From contig NZ_AMRV01000003.1 in assembly GCF_000342165.1 (NCBI RefSeq), forward strand, positions 62,001 to 126,000: a stretch of DNA of 64,000 nt, written 5' to 3'. This document shows positions 28,967 to 37,537 of the stretch, one piece after another. Each line of letters begins with the position of its first letter. Position 1 is the first letter of the stretch. The notes under the pieces are model-generated. The model worked only from the letters and a program-made list of their open reading frames with translations, searched no databases and was not told where the DNA came from. Made by a program: the position numbers and the translations under genes. The stretch comes from Pacificimonas flava. GTDB taxonomy: Bacteria; Pseudomonadota; Alphaproteobacteria; Sphingomonadales; Sphingomonadaceae.

Positions 28967-29464
28967 CTATGCGGGAAAATGCTTAACAATCAGTTCGCCA
29001 AAGACCGCGAAGACGCCGCCGGCGATGGCCACGCCATAGGGTACGCGCGCCGGTCCGGCCTGCCCGCTGCGGCGGCGAAGGATCAGAATGACGAGGGACA
29101 GAACGAACCCTGCGAGCGACATCCAGACCAGCATTTCGAGATAAGGTCGCGCCGGCAGCCACAGGGCGAGCGCCAGATACAGTTTCAGGTCTCCGCCCCC
29201 GAGATAGCGCCGTCCGCGCCAGTGACCGGCCTGCCAGATCAGGCCGAAGACGAGGCCGGCCCCGGCAAGAACGGCCGCTTGCTCCAGAACACCCGCCCCG
29301 TCGATACCGCGGGCCCACCAATAGGGTATGGCAAGTGCGGCAATGGCGAGCACGGTGCCGTTCGGGATGCGCCGCGTTCTGAGATCGCTGACGACGACGT
29401 AGAGAAGAAGCGCCGCGAGACCCGCAAGGGCAAAGAGATAGACGGCGAAATGAAACTGACTCAT
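28967..29464 (-). CDS. cpaA: Prepilin peptidase CpaA (A24 family)
   Basis: 165 residues, the short Tad-type prepilin peptidase lacking the N-methylation domain. The two catalytic aspartates are in VSDLRTRRIPN (about residue 27) and GGGDLKLYLAL (about residue 92), with six membrane segments. It would cleave the Flp pilin leader, but no pilin gene is in the window. First gene of the reverse-strand tad operon, 49 bases from the divergent hydrolase gene, so the operon promoter must lie in or just past that gap. Confidence 0.94.
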   Translation of the reverse strand: MSQFHFAVYLFALAGLAALLLYVVVSDLRTRRIPNGTVLAIAALAIPYWWARGIDGAGVLEQAAVLAGAGLVFGLIWQAGHWRGRRYLGGGDLKLYLALALWLPARPYLEMLVWMSLAGFVLSLVILILRRRSGQAGPARVPYGVAIAGGVFAVFGELIVKHFPA

Positions 29465-29513
29465 GTCGCCGCGCTAGACGAAAAGCCTAAAAAAGCCGTA
29501 ACCATGCCGCCAG

Positions 29514-30467
29514 ATGCCTGCGGCCACAGCCTTTCCCCGAACAGAGATGCCCGCAGGCGCCACGGTAAGCTGGCACCCAGCCGCCGACGGCGCGCTGCTT
29601 CGCACGGTCCACTGGGCGCATGTCGCAGGCGACCGGCTCGATTCGCAGGGCTGGGGGCGGCGAATTCTGTTCTGCGGCGGCAAGCGCGACTTCATCGAAC
29701 GCCATGCGGAAAGCTACCATCGCATGCTGGCGCGGGGCTGTGCCGTGGCTGCCGCAGATTGGCGTGATCAGGGGCTGAGCGCGCGGCAGTCCTGTGCCAG
29801 CGAGGAGCTGTTCCGACATATGAAGATGGACCTTGCGCGCCTTCTTCCATGGGCTACCGAAACGCTTGGCGGGCCCGTGGTCATGATGGGGCATTCGATG
29901 GGCGGGCACATGGCGCTCCGCACGCTCGCCGCACGGCCCGATCTATATTCCCATGTCAGCCATCTCGTGCTGATGGCGCCCATGCTGGGCATTGCTGGGC
30001 CGATGCCCGACTGGATCATGCGACCACTTGCCCATCTGCAAGTGAGGCGGGGCCGGGGCGAAGCCTATCCGCCCGGTCAGATTCCGTACGGCCCCGGCTA
30101 TCGCGACGAGGTTCGACGCCGGCGGCTGACCGGCGACCGCGCCCGTTTCGAGGAGGGGTTCGGATGGATGGAGGCAGAGGCGGGACTGGCAGCGGGCGGC
30201 GCCACCTGGGGGTGGCTCGCCGCCGCGCTCGATTCGATCGTGGAGCTGAAACGACCCGGCACTCTTGAACACATAACGCAGCCGGTCCTTTTTCTGCTTG
30301 GCAGCGAAGAACGGATCGTCGACCCGGCAGCGATCCGAACCGCCGCGCACCGCATGCCGAACGCATCGTTGCGGACCATCCAGAACGGCCACCACGAACT
30401 GCAACTGGACATCGATGCCGTTCAGGACGAGGTCTGGTCGGCAATATGGCAGTTTCTGGACCTTTGA
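29514..30467 (+). CDS. Alpha/beta hydrolase, lysophospholipase/monoglyceride-lipase-like
   Basis: 317 residues. The nucleophile elbow GHSMGGHMALR holds the serine; an Asp in LLGSEERIVDP and a His in IQNGHHELQLD complete a likely catalytic triad. The oxyanion region is CAVAAADWRDQGLS. Closest by character to the Hydrolase_4 (serine aminopeptidase S33, monoacylglycerol lipase) group. Start uncertain: ATG 29514 or 29547 (MPAGATVSWHP), the latter giving the more usual N-terminus. The FAD oxidase gene follows 13 bases after, likely one transcript. Confidence 0.85.
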   Translation: MPAATAFPRTEMPAGATVSWHPAADGALLRTVHWAHVAGDRLDSQGWGRRILFCGGKRDFIERHAESYHRMLARGCAVAAADWRDQGLSARQSCASEELFRHMKMDLARLLPWATETLGGPVVMMGHSMGGHMALRTLAARPDLYSHVSHLVLMAPMLGIAGPMPDWIMRPLAHLQVRRGRGEAYPPGQIPYGPGYRDEVRRRRLTGDRARFEEGFGWMEAEAGLAAGGATWGWLAAALDSIVELKRPGTLEHITQPVLFLLGSEERIVDPAAIRTAAHRMPNASLRTIQNGHHELQLDIDAVQDEVWSAIWQFLDL

Positions 30468-30480
30468 CAGCGCGCCCGGC

Positions 30481-31593
30481 ATGACCGAGCGGGCGGACAT
30501 CATCATCGTCGGCGGGGGCATGGCCGGCGCCAGCCTTGCCTTCGCCCTGTCGGGACATGCCAGCGTCCTGCTGCTGGAAGCGGAGGAAATGCCCGGCCGG
30601 CACGCCACCGGACGCTCCGCCGCTTTCTACGCCGAAACCTATGGCGGACCGGGCGTCCAGCCCCTCACCACCGCCTCGAAGGCCTTTCTGACGTCCCCGC
30701 CGGCCGGTTTCGCGGACGTGCCGCTGCTGCATGGGCGCGGCGCGCTGCACGTGACAGCTCCGGATCGACGGGCCGCGCTTCGGGGTTTCGCCGCGTCCTT
30801 TTCAGGCGCAGCCCCTTTCCTCCAGACACTGAGCCCGGAGGAGGTGAGAAAGACGGTGCCGATTCTTCGCGCCGACTGGGCAGAGGCGGGTCTGTGGGAA
30901 GCCGGCTGCCGCGATATCGACGTCGCTGCTCTCCATGCCGCCTACCTTCGTCAGGCAAAGCGGGGCGGCACGCGGCTCGTGGTGAATGCAGCATTGGAAT
31001 CGGCGGTCCGTGGCGACGGGATCTGGCGGGTGAGCACTGCCGCGGGGTCCTTCGAGGCGCCGGTCCTGGTGAATGCGGCAGGGGCCTGGGCCGACGATGT
31101 GGCGGCTCGGACCGGGACGGCGCCGGTGGGGGTCCGGCCGCTGCGGCGAACCATGGTGGCGGCGGAGCTGGACAGGCCGGTGGGTGCGGACTGGCCGCTG
31201 ACCGTGGATGCCGCCGGAGAGCTGTATTTCAAGCCCGATGCCGGCCTTCTTTGGATCAGCCCGCACGACGAAACGCCCTGCGATCCCGGCGATGTGCAGC
31301 CGGAGGAGATCGATATCGCGATCGCGGTCGACCGGTTCGAACGCGCCACGACGGCCAAGGTGCGGCGGGTCGTGCGCAGTTGGGCCGGCCTTCGAAGCTT
31401 CACGCCCGACCGGCTGCCTGTCTATGGCTTCGATCCGTCGTCGGAGGACTTCTTCTGGTGCGCTGGCCAGGGCGGCTTCGGCATCCAGACAGCCCCGGCG
31501 GGCGCTGCCCTCGCCGCTTCGCTGCTGACGGGCGGCGCGGTGTCGCCGCCGCCCGTCGACCCCGATATCTACGCGGCCGCGCGCTTCCGCTGA
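30481..31593 (+). CDS. FAD-dependent oxidoreductase of the D-amino-acid oxidase (DAO) family
   Basis: 370 residues from ATG 30481, chosen because the dinucleotide-binding motif IIIVGGGMAGASLAFALSG begins directly after it. ATGRSAAFYAETYGG and the C-terminal LRSFTPDRLPVYGFDP and GFGIQTAPAGAALAASL fit DAO-family amine or sarcosine-type oxidases. Substrate unknown. It follows the hydrolase gene closely and ends 25 bases inside the convergent PEP-CTERM gene, so the two transcripts are antisense at their 3' ends. Confidence 0.87.
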   Translation: MTERADIIIVGGGMAGASLAFALSGHASVLLLEAEEMPGRHATGRSAAFYAETYGGPGVQPLTTASKAFLTSPPAGFADVPLLHGRGALHVTAPDRRAALRGFAASFSGAAPFLQTLSPEEVRKTVPILRADWAEAGLWEAGCRDIDVAALHAAYLRQAKRGGTRLVVNAALESAVRGDGIWRVSTAAGSFEAPVLVNAAGAWADDVAARTGTAPVGVRPLRRTMVAAELDRPVGADWPLTVDAAGELYFKPDAGLLWISPHDETPCDPGDVQPEEIDIAIAVDRFERATTAKVRRVVRSWAGLRSFTPDRLPVYGFDPSSEDFFWCAGQGGFGIQTAPAGAALAASLLTGGAVSPPPVDPDIYAAARFR

Positions 31594-32411
31594 CGCAGAC
31601 CGAGGCCGGCGAGGCCGAGGCCAAGCAGGGCGAGCGCGCCCGGCGCCGGAACGTCGCTGGGCGGCGGCGCCTGGAAGACGTCGATGTTGATCGTCTTCAG
31701 CTTGAACGCATCGACCAGCCCACCCGATTCGAACAGATCGGCGGCGACGACGACGACATTGCCATATTCATTGTCGCCGAAGGTGAAATCGTCCTGCGTC
31801 AGGAAACCCGCGAAGTTGCCGGCGCCGACATTCGGCGCGTTGCTGGCCCAGTAATCGGTCTGATAGCTGAGGCCGGTCGAGAGCGTGCCAAGCGCCGCCA
31901 GCGGATTGATGTAATTGCCCAGACCCGTCGGCACGTTGCCGATCAGGATGCTGACGTCGCCATCGGCCGCCTGATAGCTGGAATATTGATAGAGGGCGAG
32001 CTTGACACTGTTCACGTTGACAAGGCTGTCGAACTCCAGCGCGACATAGTCCTTGTACCCGCCATTATCCATCGTGTGGTGCGGGCTGTATCCCGGCTCC
32101 CCCGCATTCTGCACGCCAAGGCCGTAGGCCCATTGGTCGATGTTCGCCCGCGAATGCGTTCCATTGTTCCAACCGCCGTTGGAGATCGACCAGGCGGTCG
32201 CGCGCACATTCACGGTCTTCTGCGAATTGTCGAAGGCGGTGTAGCCCGCCGTCCAGTTGCACGCATTGCCACTGCAATTGCCGCCATTGCCGGCGAGCAC
32301 GATATCGACATTGCTGCCCACCTTCACCGCGCTGGCCTGCGCGCCGGAGGCCGCAAGCGCCGCCAAGCCGGCAGCAATCATAAGCGCCTTTCGAAAAGAC
32401 GTCTCGATCAT
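31569..32411 (-). CDS. PEP-CTERM sorting-domain protein (second of two)
   Basis: 280 residues from ATG 32411 (a longer frame to 32465 lacks a ribosome site and runs through the promoter; GGAAG stands eight bases before 32411). Signal peptide ends ALAASGAQASA. The mature part is a lectin- or XDD-like secreted beta domain with many Asn, Gly, Tyr and Asp (NGGNCSGNACNW, SYQAADGDVSI), including one likely disulphide. The C-terminus carries VPAPGA, a hydrophobic helix (LALLGLGLAGLG) and RQRKR, the exosortase sorting signal. It is controlled by a sigma-54 promoter 38-53 bases upstream, as is the other PEP-CTERM gene at 3648. Confidence 0.88.
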   Translation of the reverse strand: MIETSFRKALMIAAGLAALAASGAQASAVKVGSNVDIVLAGNGGNCSGNACNWTAGYTAFDNSQKTVNVRATAWSISNGGWNNGTHSRANIDQWAYGLGVQNAGEPGYSPHHTMDNGGYKDYVALEFDSLVNVNSVKLALYQYSSYQAADGDVSILIGNVPTGLGNYINPLAALGTLSTGLSYQTDYWASNAPNVGAGNFAGFLTQDDFTFGDNEYGNVVVVAADLFESGGLVDAFKLKTINIDVFQAPPPSDVPAPGALALLGLGLAGLGLRQRKRAAA

Positions 32412-32448
32412 AGTCACTTCCAAAAAATCCCCGTCCGCCGGCCGCTGA

Positions 32449-32464
32449 TGCAAGGCATATGCCA
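32449..32464 (-). promoter_or_regulatory. Sigma-54 (RpoN) promoter of the second PEP-CTERM gene
   Basis: Minus strand reads TGGCATATGCCTTGCA: both the GG and GC dinucleotides and the 10-base spacing of the -24/-12 consensus are exact, with the CG after TGGCA changed to TA. Expected start near 32438, about 27 bases before the ATG at 32411. It matches the site before the other PEP-CTERM gene in position and spacing. Confidence 0.68.
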
Positions 32465-32509
32465 TGACGCTAACGCATTGGTTTTCCGGTCCCGCCCGAT
32501 CTGGACCGA

Positions 32510-32522
32510 TTTACAATGTAAA
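32510..32522. repeat. 13-bp palindrome upstream of the second PEP-CTERM promoter
   Basis: TTTACA-A-TGTAAA, perfectly symmetric, about 46 bases upstream of the sigma-54 promoter on the minus strand. Position and symmetry suit an activator or repressor site for that gene, but no matching palindrome was found upstream of the other PEP-CTERM promoter. Confidence 0.4.
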
Positions 32523-32577
32523 AAACCCCGACTCGCAGAGACTTATCGCGCACCTGCGGAATAAAATGGTTAATGCC

Positions 32578-33042
32578 TCAGGCGACTTTCACCGCCGCTT
32601 CGAACCTTTCCTCGATGGCCCGGTTGGCGAGGGCATCCGCGCGCTCATTGTCCGGGTCGCCCGCATGCCCCTTCACCCATTTCCATTCCACCCGGTGCGG
32701 CCGCGCCGCCTGCAACAGCGCCTGCCAGAGGTCGCGGTTCTTCACGTCCTTGCGCGCCGCTGTCTTCCAGCCCTTCTTCTGCCAGCCGTGCACCCATTTG
32801 GTGATCCCGTCGCGGACGTAGACGCTGTCGGTCGAGAGGCGAACCTGGCACGGTCGCTTCAATTCCGACAGGGCGGCAATGGCCGCCATCAGTTCCATGC
32901 GGTTGTTGGTGGTCTCCGCCTCGTAACCGTAAAGCTCCCGCTCTTGCCCACGGTAGCGCAGCACCGCGCCCCAGCCGCCGCGCCCCGGATTTCCCTTGCA
33001 CGCCCCGTCCGTGGCGATCTCGACAATATCGCTGTCCATCAT
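32578..33042 (-). CDS. rnhA: Ribonuclease HI
   Basis: Cleaves the RNA strand of RNA-DNA hybrids. 154 residues; the DEDD catalytic set is present: Asp in [12 protein letters not shown], Glu in [10 protein letters not shown], Asp in STDSVYV and Asp in [10 protein letters not shown]. Its start overlaps thrB upstream by four bases (ATGA), so it is second gene of a thrB-rnhA pair. 166 bases separate it from the PEP-CTERM gene downstream on the same strand. Confidence 0.97.
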   Translation of the reverse strand: MMDSDIVEIATDGACKGNPGRGGWGAVLRYRGQERELYGYEAETTNNRMELMAAIAALSELKRPCQVRLSTDSVYVRDGITKWVHGWQKKGWKTAARKDVKNRDLWQALLQAARPHRVEWKWVKGHAGDPDNERADALANRAIEERFEAAVKVA

Positions 33043-33977
33043 GACGCGCGGTAATGCAGGAGACGGCGGGCAAAGGCCATGGGATCCTTTCGCGTGACGA
33101 GAGCGCCGGCGGGCGTGTTCAGCCAGTCATAGGCACGGGTCAGGAGGAATCGCAGCGACGCGCCGCGGCACAGCAGGGGGAAGGCCCGCGATTCCGCAGG
33201 GGACAGCGGCCGAACGCCCTGATACCCGGCAATGAGGGCGTCCGAGACGTCCGTCCCCAGATACGCCCCCTCCGCATCGAAGCACCAGGCGGTGTGCGCC
33301 ACGGCAAGATCATAGGCGAGGAAATCGGTGCAGGCGAAATAGAAGTCGATGATACCGGAGACGGAATCGTCCAGCGCCAGGACATTGTCTGGAAAAAGGT
33401 CGGCATGGATTGTCCCCTGCGGCAGCGAGCGCGGCCAGAGATCGGACAGCGCCGCCAGCTCCTCTGCGATGAGGACCGGCAGCCCCGCGTCGATTTCCGC
33501 TGCCCCGCCGCCGAGCGCTTCCGCGAGCGACTGCCACCCCGGCAGCGACAGGGCGTTGGCGCGATCGTGCGGAAAATCCGCCGCAGCCTCGTGCAACTGA
33601 GCGAGCGCAGCACCCGCAGCATGGGCGAGGCCGGGTTCCGGACGGGTCACCGAGATGCCGGGCAGGAACTCGATCAGGCAGGCCGGGCGGCCGGAAAGGC
33701 GCTGCAAGGCCCGTCCCTGCCGGTCGGCGATAGGGGCGGGAACCGGCAGGCCCGCCGCCGACAAATGAGCGGTGAGGCCCAGGAAATAGGGCAGATCCTC
33801 CGGCGTTACGCGCTTTTCGTAAAGCGTCAGGATGAACCGCCCGCCCGTCGTTTCCACCAGATAGTTCGAATTCTCGACGCCCTCCGCAATGCCCTTGGCA
33901 CTGACAAGCGCCCCGACATCGTAGCGCGCCAAAAAGCCCGCAAGCATCTCGCTCGGAACCGAGGTGTAGACAGCCAC
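33039..33977 (-). CDS. thrB: Homoserine kinase (ThrB, APH-like type)
   Basis: Phosphorylates homoserine for threonine synthesis. 312 residues of the aminoglycoside-phosphotransferase-like fold used in most alphaproteobacteria, not the GHMP type of E. coli. The catalytic motif [11 protein letters not shown] and the metal-binding [10 protein letters not shown] are clear. ispH lies 42 bases upstream on the same strand; rnhA overlaps its stop. The ispH-thrB-rnhA order is common in this group, from general knowledge. Confidence 0.95.
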   Translation of the reverse strand: MAVYTSVPSEMLAGFLARYDVGALVSAKGIAEGVENSNYLVETTGGRFILTLYEKRVTPEDLPYFLGLTAHLSAAGLPVPAPIADRQGRALQRLSGRPACLIEFLPGISVTRPEPGLAHAAGAALAQLHEAAADFPHDRANALSLPGWQSLAEALGGGAAEIDAGLPVLIAEELAALSDLWPRSLPQGTIHADLFPDNVLALDDSVSGIIDFYFACTDFLAYDLAVAHTAWCFDAEGAYLGTDVSDALIAGYQGVRPLSPAESRAFPLLCRGASLRFLLTRAYDWLNTPAGALVTRKDPMAFARRLLHYRAS

Positions 33978-34019
33978 GCTAGCGGTGCGGGTCCTGCGAA
34001 AGACGAATGCGGCGGCCCA

Positions 34020-35039
34020 TCAGTTGCGCAGTTCCCGCGGCAGGCGGAACACGACATCCTCCTCGGCAGTGGTGACGGGGGCGACCGCGATCTCCCGCTC
34101 CTCCGCAAGGCGGGCGATCAGTTCCTGCACCAGCACCTCGGGCGCCGACGCGCCGGCAGTGATGCCGACCGTGGAGACGCCCTGCAGCATGGCCGGATCG
34201 AAGCAGTCTGCGCGCTCAACCAAAGCGGCCCGCGTCCCTGTCCGTTCCGCGACCTCCACGAGGCGCACGGAGTTCGAGGAATTCGGCGCTCCGATGACGA
34301 GCACCAGATCGCTTTTCTCAGCCAGCACCTTCACGGCCTCCTGCCGATTGGAGGTGGCGTAGCAGATATCCTCGCCCCGCGGTGCCTGGATGGCGGGAAA
34401 GCGCGCCTTCAGCGCCTCCACGATCTCGGCCGTGTCGTCGACCGAAAGCGTCGTCTGCGTCAAGAAGGAGAGCGAGGCGCCGCCGTCCGCGTCGTCGATG
34501 TCCAGCGCCGCGACATCCTCGACGGTCTCGATCAGCGTCATCTCCCCCTCCGGCACCTGACCGAAGGTTCCGATCACCTCAGGATGGCCCTGATGACCGA
34601 TGAAAAGGATATGGCGTCCGCGGCCGATCAGGTGCTCGGCCTGCCGGTGCACCTTCGACACCAGCGGACAGGTGGCATCGACGTAGAAAAGCTTGCGCCG
34701 GGCGGCCTCCGCCGGCACCGATTTCGGAACGCCATGCGCGGAAAACACGACCGGCACGCCGTCCGGGACCTCGTCCAGATCCTCCACGAAGACCGCGCCC
34801 TTTGCCCGCAGGCTGTCCACCACGAAGCGGTTGTGGACGATTTCGTGCCGGACATAGACGGGGGCGCCGAACTTGCGCAGCGCCACCTCGACGATCTGAA
34901 TGGCCCTGTCCACGCCGGCGCAGAAGCCGCGCGGATTGGCGACCAGCACCTTGAGGGCACCAAGCGCAGCAGCGCCGGCAGGGGCGTCCGACGGCGCGGA
35001 AGCGGCGGTCAGGGAGCGTTCGGGATCGAAATCGGCCAT
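34020..35039 (-). CDS. ispH: 4-hydroxy-3-methylbut-2-enyl diphosphate reductase
   Basis: Last enzyme of the MEP isoprenoid pathway, an iron-sulphur protein. 339 residues from ATG 35039; the ~25-residue N-terminal stretch before [13 protein letters not shown] is longer than usual. Three cluster cysteines are in [23 protein letters not shown] and [10 protein letters not shown], with the SxN motif [12 protein letters not shown]. Frame continues upstream to 35942 without a family-like sequence, so the longer reading was rejected. Divergent from the lipoprotein gene at 35130. Confidence 0.95.
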   Translation of the reverse strand: MADFDPERSLTAASAPSDAPAGAAALGALKVLVANPRGFCAGVDRAIQIVEVALRKFGAPVYVRHEIVHNRFVVDSLRAKGAVFVEDLDEVPDGVPVVFSAHGVPKSVPAEAARRKLFYVDATCPLVSKVHRQAEHLIGRGRHILFIGHQGHPEVIGTFGQVPEGEMTLIETVEDVAALDIDDADGGASLSFLTQTTLSVDDTAEIVEALKARFPAIQAPRGEDICYATSNRQEAVKVLAEKSDLVLVIGAPNSSNSVRLVEVAERTGTRAALVERADCFDPAMLQGVSTVGITAGASAPEVLVQELIARLAEEREIAVAPVTTAEEDVVFRLPRELRN

Positions 35040-35129
35040 GTCCGCCGAGATAAGCGTTTCCTTGCCGCTCCGAAAGGCGCTTCCTATAGGAGCGGAGCAA
35101 TCTGTAGCGGTTTTCACGAAAGTTTCCCG

Positions 35130-35771
35130 ATGCGCCGTATGTTCCGCTTCGCCCCTTTGACGCTTCCCATCATCCTCAGTGCGGTCGTTCTTGCCGCCTG
35201 CGGCGCCAACCAGAACCCGCTGAAGGTGCAGCGCAGCGCGTGTCCCGCCGTGGCGGTGCTGGAATATGCGGGGTCGGCAACCACCTTCTCCCCCGCCACC
35301 AGCCGCAATGCGGACGCCATCGACGTCACCGCGGCGATCACGAACGTCCGGCCGACCTGCTATCAGGATGCCGGCCGGATCGTCAGCCAGGCAAGCTATG
35401 ACGTGGTGGCGACGCGGCAGCGGGCCGTCGGCGCCCGTTCGGTGACCCTGCCTGTCTTCTCCGCCGTCATGCGCGGCGGCGACCAGATCATTTCCAAGGA
35501 GGTCGGCAGCGTCACGCTGACCTTCGCGGACGGTCAAGCGAGCGCGCAGACGACCGCATCGGCCCGCGCCGACATATCGGAGGCGGCGGCCAACCTGCCG
35601 GAAGAGGTGAACCGCGAAATCGACCGCCGCCGCGAACCGGGCGACCCGGATGCCGCGCTCGATCCGCTGGCCCGGCCGGAGGTTCGGGAGGCCGTTCGCA
35701 ACGCCAGCTTCGAGCTTCTTCTCGGCTTCAATCTCGACGAGTCCTCGCTGGCCTACAACGTCGCGAAATAG
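35130..35771 (+). CDS. Hypothetical lipoprotein
   Basis: 213 residues with a signal peptide and a lipobox (VLAACGANQ; Cys about residue 23). Start ATG 35130 (35139 is possible). The mature part has two further cysteines ([25 protein letters not shown]) and a predicted beta-rich middle ([18 protein letters not shown]), then a charged helix ending in a conserved-looking [17 protein letters not shown] do not recognise a family; it is probably a periplasmic or outer-membrane lipoprotein. Confidence 0.7.
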   Translation: MRRMFRFAPLTLPIILSAVVLAACGANQNPLKVQRSACPAVAVLEYAGSATTFSPATSRNADAIDVTAAITNVRPTCYQDAGRIVSQASYDVVATRQRAVGARSVTLPVFSAVMRGGDQIISKEVGSVTLTFADGQASAQTTASARADISEAAANLPEEVNREIDRRREPGDPDAALDPLARPEVREAVRNASFELLLGFNLDESSLAYNVAK

Positions 35772-36464
35772 GCCGGTTCGCCTTTTCGCATCGCCGCCTG
35801 CCCGGACGCCGGGGGTCAAGGCAAAGTTGACAAGGTGGACACTCACCACGCGCACGCGCGCGCGAGAAGGTTCGCGTTGTTGTCGAGGGTCTGTTCGGGT
35901 GAGAAAGGGCCGGCCAAACGCATGGTCTGATAAGGCCCCCACAAATCCTATTTTGGAAGAGGCGTCGGCAGGGCCCGGGTCGTTTCCGGACCCGCCGGGG
36001 CTTGCCGCATGGATTCCTGCCTTCGCAGGAATGACGGGTGTCTTGTTTCCGCCCCCTTCCCCCGTGCGTCAGCCCGGCGGAGGCGGGGATCCACTCCGTT
36101 CGTGGATCAGCCTGCGCATGGAAGGGCGGTCGTGGTGCGGGCCCCGGCTTTTGCCGGGGTGACGGGCCTGTTGGTTCGGTTCGGGCCAATGCCCGGCATC
36201 AACCCCGTTCGGGAGCCCGCCTGCGTATAGACGCGGCTGTCGTGGCGTGGGCCCCGGCTTTCGCCGGGGTGACGGGCCTGCGGGTTCGGTTCGGGCTAGT
36301 GCCGGCATCGATCCCGTTCGGGGGTCAGCCTGTGCACGGGCGGGACGGTCGCGCGTCAGCCCGGCTTTCGCCGGGTGACGAGCCTGTGGATTCGGCCGGT
36401 GTCTACGAAACGCGTCCGGTCCGGTGTCTACACGAGCGGGCCGGGGCCCGAGCGAGGCCGGCGG
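35772..36464. repeat. Intergenic stretch with a palindromic unit and a 110-bp tandem repeat, about three copies
   Basis: No gene is seen between the lipoprotein (ends 35771) and grxD (ends 36465). It contains one palindromic unit GATTCCTGCCTTCGCAGGAA with GACGG (about 36011-36037) and a tandem array: units beginning with CGTGG near 36131, 36241 and (degenerate) 36351, each with a hairpin GCCCCGGCTTT.GCCGGGG followed by GACGGGCCTG and a CCCGTTCGGG palindrome. The period is 110 bases. The first two copies are very alike; the third has lost bases. These look like REP-type extragenic palindromes. Confidence 0.75.
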
Positions 36465-36818
36465 TCAGGCGTTGGTGGCGACGCCCTTTTCACGCATCAG
36501 CGGGGCCAGTTCGCCAGCCTCGTACATTTCCATCATGATGTCGCTGCCGCCGACGAATTCGCCCTTCACGTACAGCTGGGGAATGGTCGGCCAGTTGGAA
36601 TAGACCTTGATGCCGCTGCGGATTTCCGGATCCTGCAGCACATCGGCGGAATCGAACTCCGCGCCGACATGCTCGAGGATCGCGACCGCGCGGCTGGAAA
36701 AGCCGCACTGCGGAAAGAGCGGCGTGCCCTTCATGAACAGGAACACGTCGCTGCCCTTCACTAGCTCCTGGATGCGGCTGCGCGTGGCGTCGGAAATATT
36801 GGCGGGACTGTCGGCCAT
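36465..36818 (-). CDS. grxD: Monothiol glutaredoxin (Grx4/GrxD type)
   Basis: 117 residues; CGFS active site in LFPQCGFSSRAVAIL, plus the glutathione-binding WPTIPQLYVKGEFVGGSDI. Carries [2Fe-2S] clusters with BolA and takes part in iron-sulphur assembly or trafficking. bolA is the next gene upstream, five bases away, which is the usual pairing. Confidence 0.96.
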   Translation of the reverse strand: MADSPANISDATRSRIQELVKGSDVFLFMKGTPLFPQCGFSSRAVAILEHVGAEFDSADVLQDPEIRSGIKVYSNWPTIPQLYVKGEFVGGSDIMMEMYEAGELAPLMREKGVATNA

Positions 36819-36823
36819 GTCTT

Positions 36824-37063
36824 CTACTCCTGGTCGGGTGTCTTCGTGGTCAGCTGGAGCGCATGCAGCTCGCCGCCCATGCGGCCGCCAAGCGCGGCGT
36901 AGACCATCTGATGCTGCTGCACGCGGCTCTTCCCGGCAAAGGCCGGCGCCGTGACGGTCGCGGCGTAATGATCGCCGTCGCCCGCCAGATCGTCGATATG
37001 GACGCTGGCGCCCTCGATTCCGGTTTCGATCAGCGTTTTGATTTCCGCGGCGGGCATCGGCAT
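36824..37063 (-). CDS. bolA: BolA-family iron-sulphur partner protein
   Basis: 79 residues with the BolA fold signature VYAALGGRMGGELHALQL near the C-terminus. The conserved His in ELHAL and the RVQQHQMVYAAL helix are present; forms a cluster-bridged complex with the adjacent monothiol glutaredoxin. Three overlapping elements, DUF1476, bolA and grxD, are spaced by 4-5 bases and surely form one operon. Confidence 0.94.
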   Translation of the reverse strand: MPMPAAEIKTLIETGIEGASVHIDDLAGDGDHYAATVTAPAFAGKSRVQQHQMVYAALGGRMGGELHALQLTTKTPDQE

Positions 37064-37067
37064 GGAT

Positions 37068-37391
37068 CTAGACCTCTGTCATGAACTGGCGGCGCGCCTC
37101 GACCATCAGATCGTCCATGGCCATGCGCAGATCGGATTCGGTGACGCCCGTATCACGTGCGGACAGGTCGCCCCAAACCTTGCGGAATACGTCCTGATCG
37201 CCGACCTCCTCGAAGTCGGCGGCAACGACCGATTTGGCATAAGCGTCGCGTTCCTCCGGCGTCAGAGCCAGCTTCTCCGCCGCCCATTCGCCAAGCAGAC
37301 GATTGCGGCGGGCATTGACCCGGAACTGGAATTCCGCATCGCGGACGAACTTGTTTTCGAACGCCTTCTCGCGATCCTCTAAATCGGCCAT
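37068..37391 (-). CDS. DUF1476 protein, F1-ATPase inhibitor zeta-type
   Basis: 107 residues from ATG 37391, all helical and charged (LEDREKAFENKFVRDAEFQFRVN), matching DUF1476, the alphaproteobacterial family that includes the ATP-synthase zeta subunit of Paracoccus which blocks reverse ATP hydrolysis. The longer frame from 37484 adds residues without homology. It leads the bolA-grxD unit, a link between respiration control and Fe-S handling that is conserved in this group. Confidence 0.9.
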   Translation of the reverse strand: MADLEDREKAFENKFVRDAEFQFRVNARRNRLLGEWAAEKLALTPEERDAYAKSVVAADFEEVGDQDVFRKVWGDLSARDTGVTESDLRMAMDDLMVEARRQFMTEV

Positions 37392-37537
37392 CTTCGTTTC
37401 GTCTCCAGTGCCCTTTTTCTGGCGCCTAGATAGGGGCCGCCGTCGCAGCCCGCAATGCAGTCGGGAGGCGGCCCTTGCAGCCAAATGCCGGACGCCGCAT
37501 TATTCGGACCGGGACTGCGGTGGAGCAGGAGAGGGGT

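Noticed and set aside
33054..35129. Upstream 690 codons of the frame ending at 35771
   Set aside because: Antisense to ispH and thrB. The family-like lipoprotein signal starts only at 35130.
36120..36400. Tandem repeats considered as a CRISPR array
   Set aside because: Units of 110 bases with no constant spacer length, self-complementary repeats and no cas genes nearby; these are REP-type palindromes.
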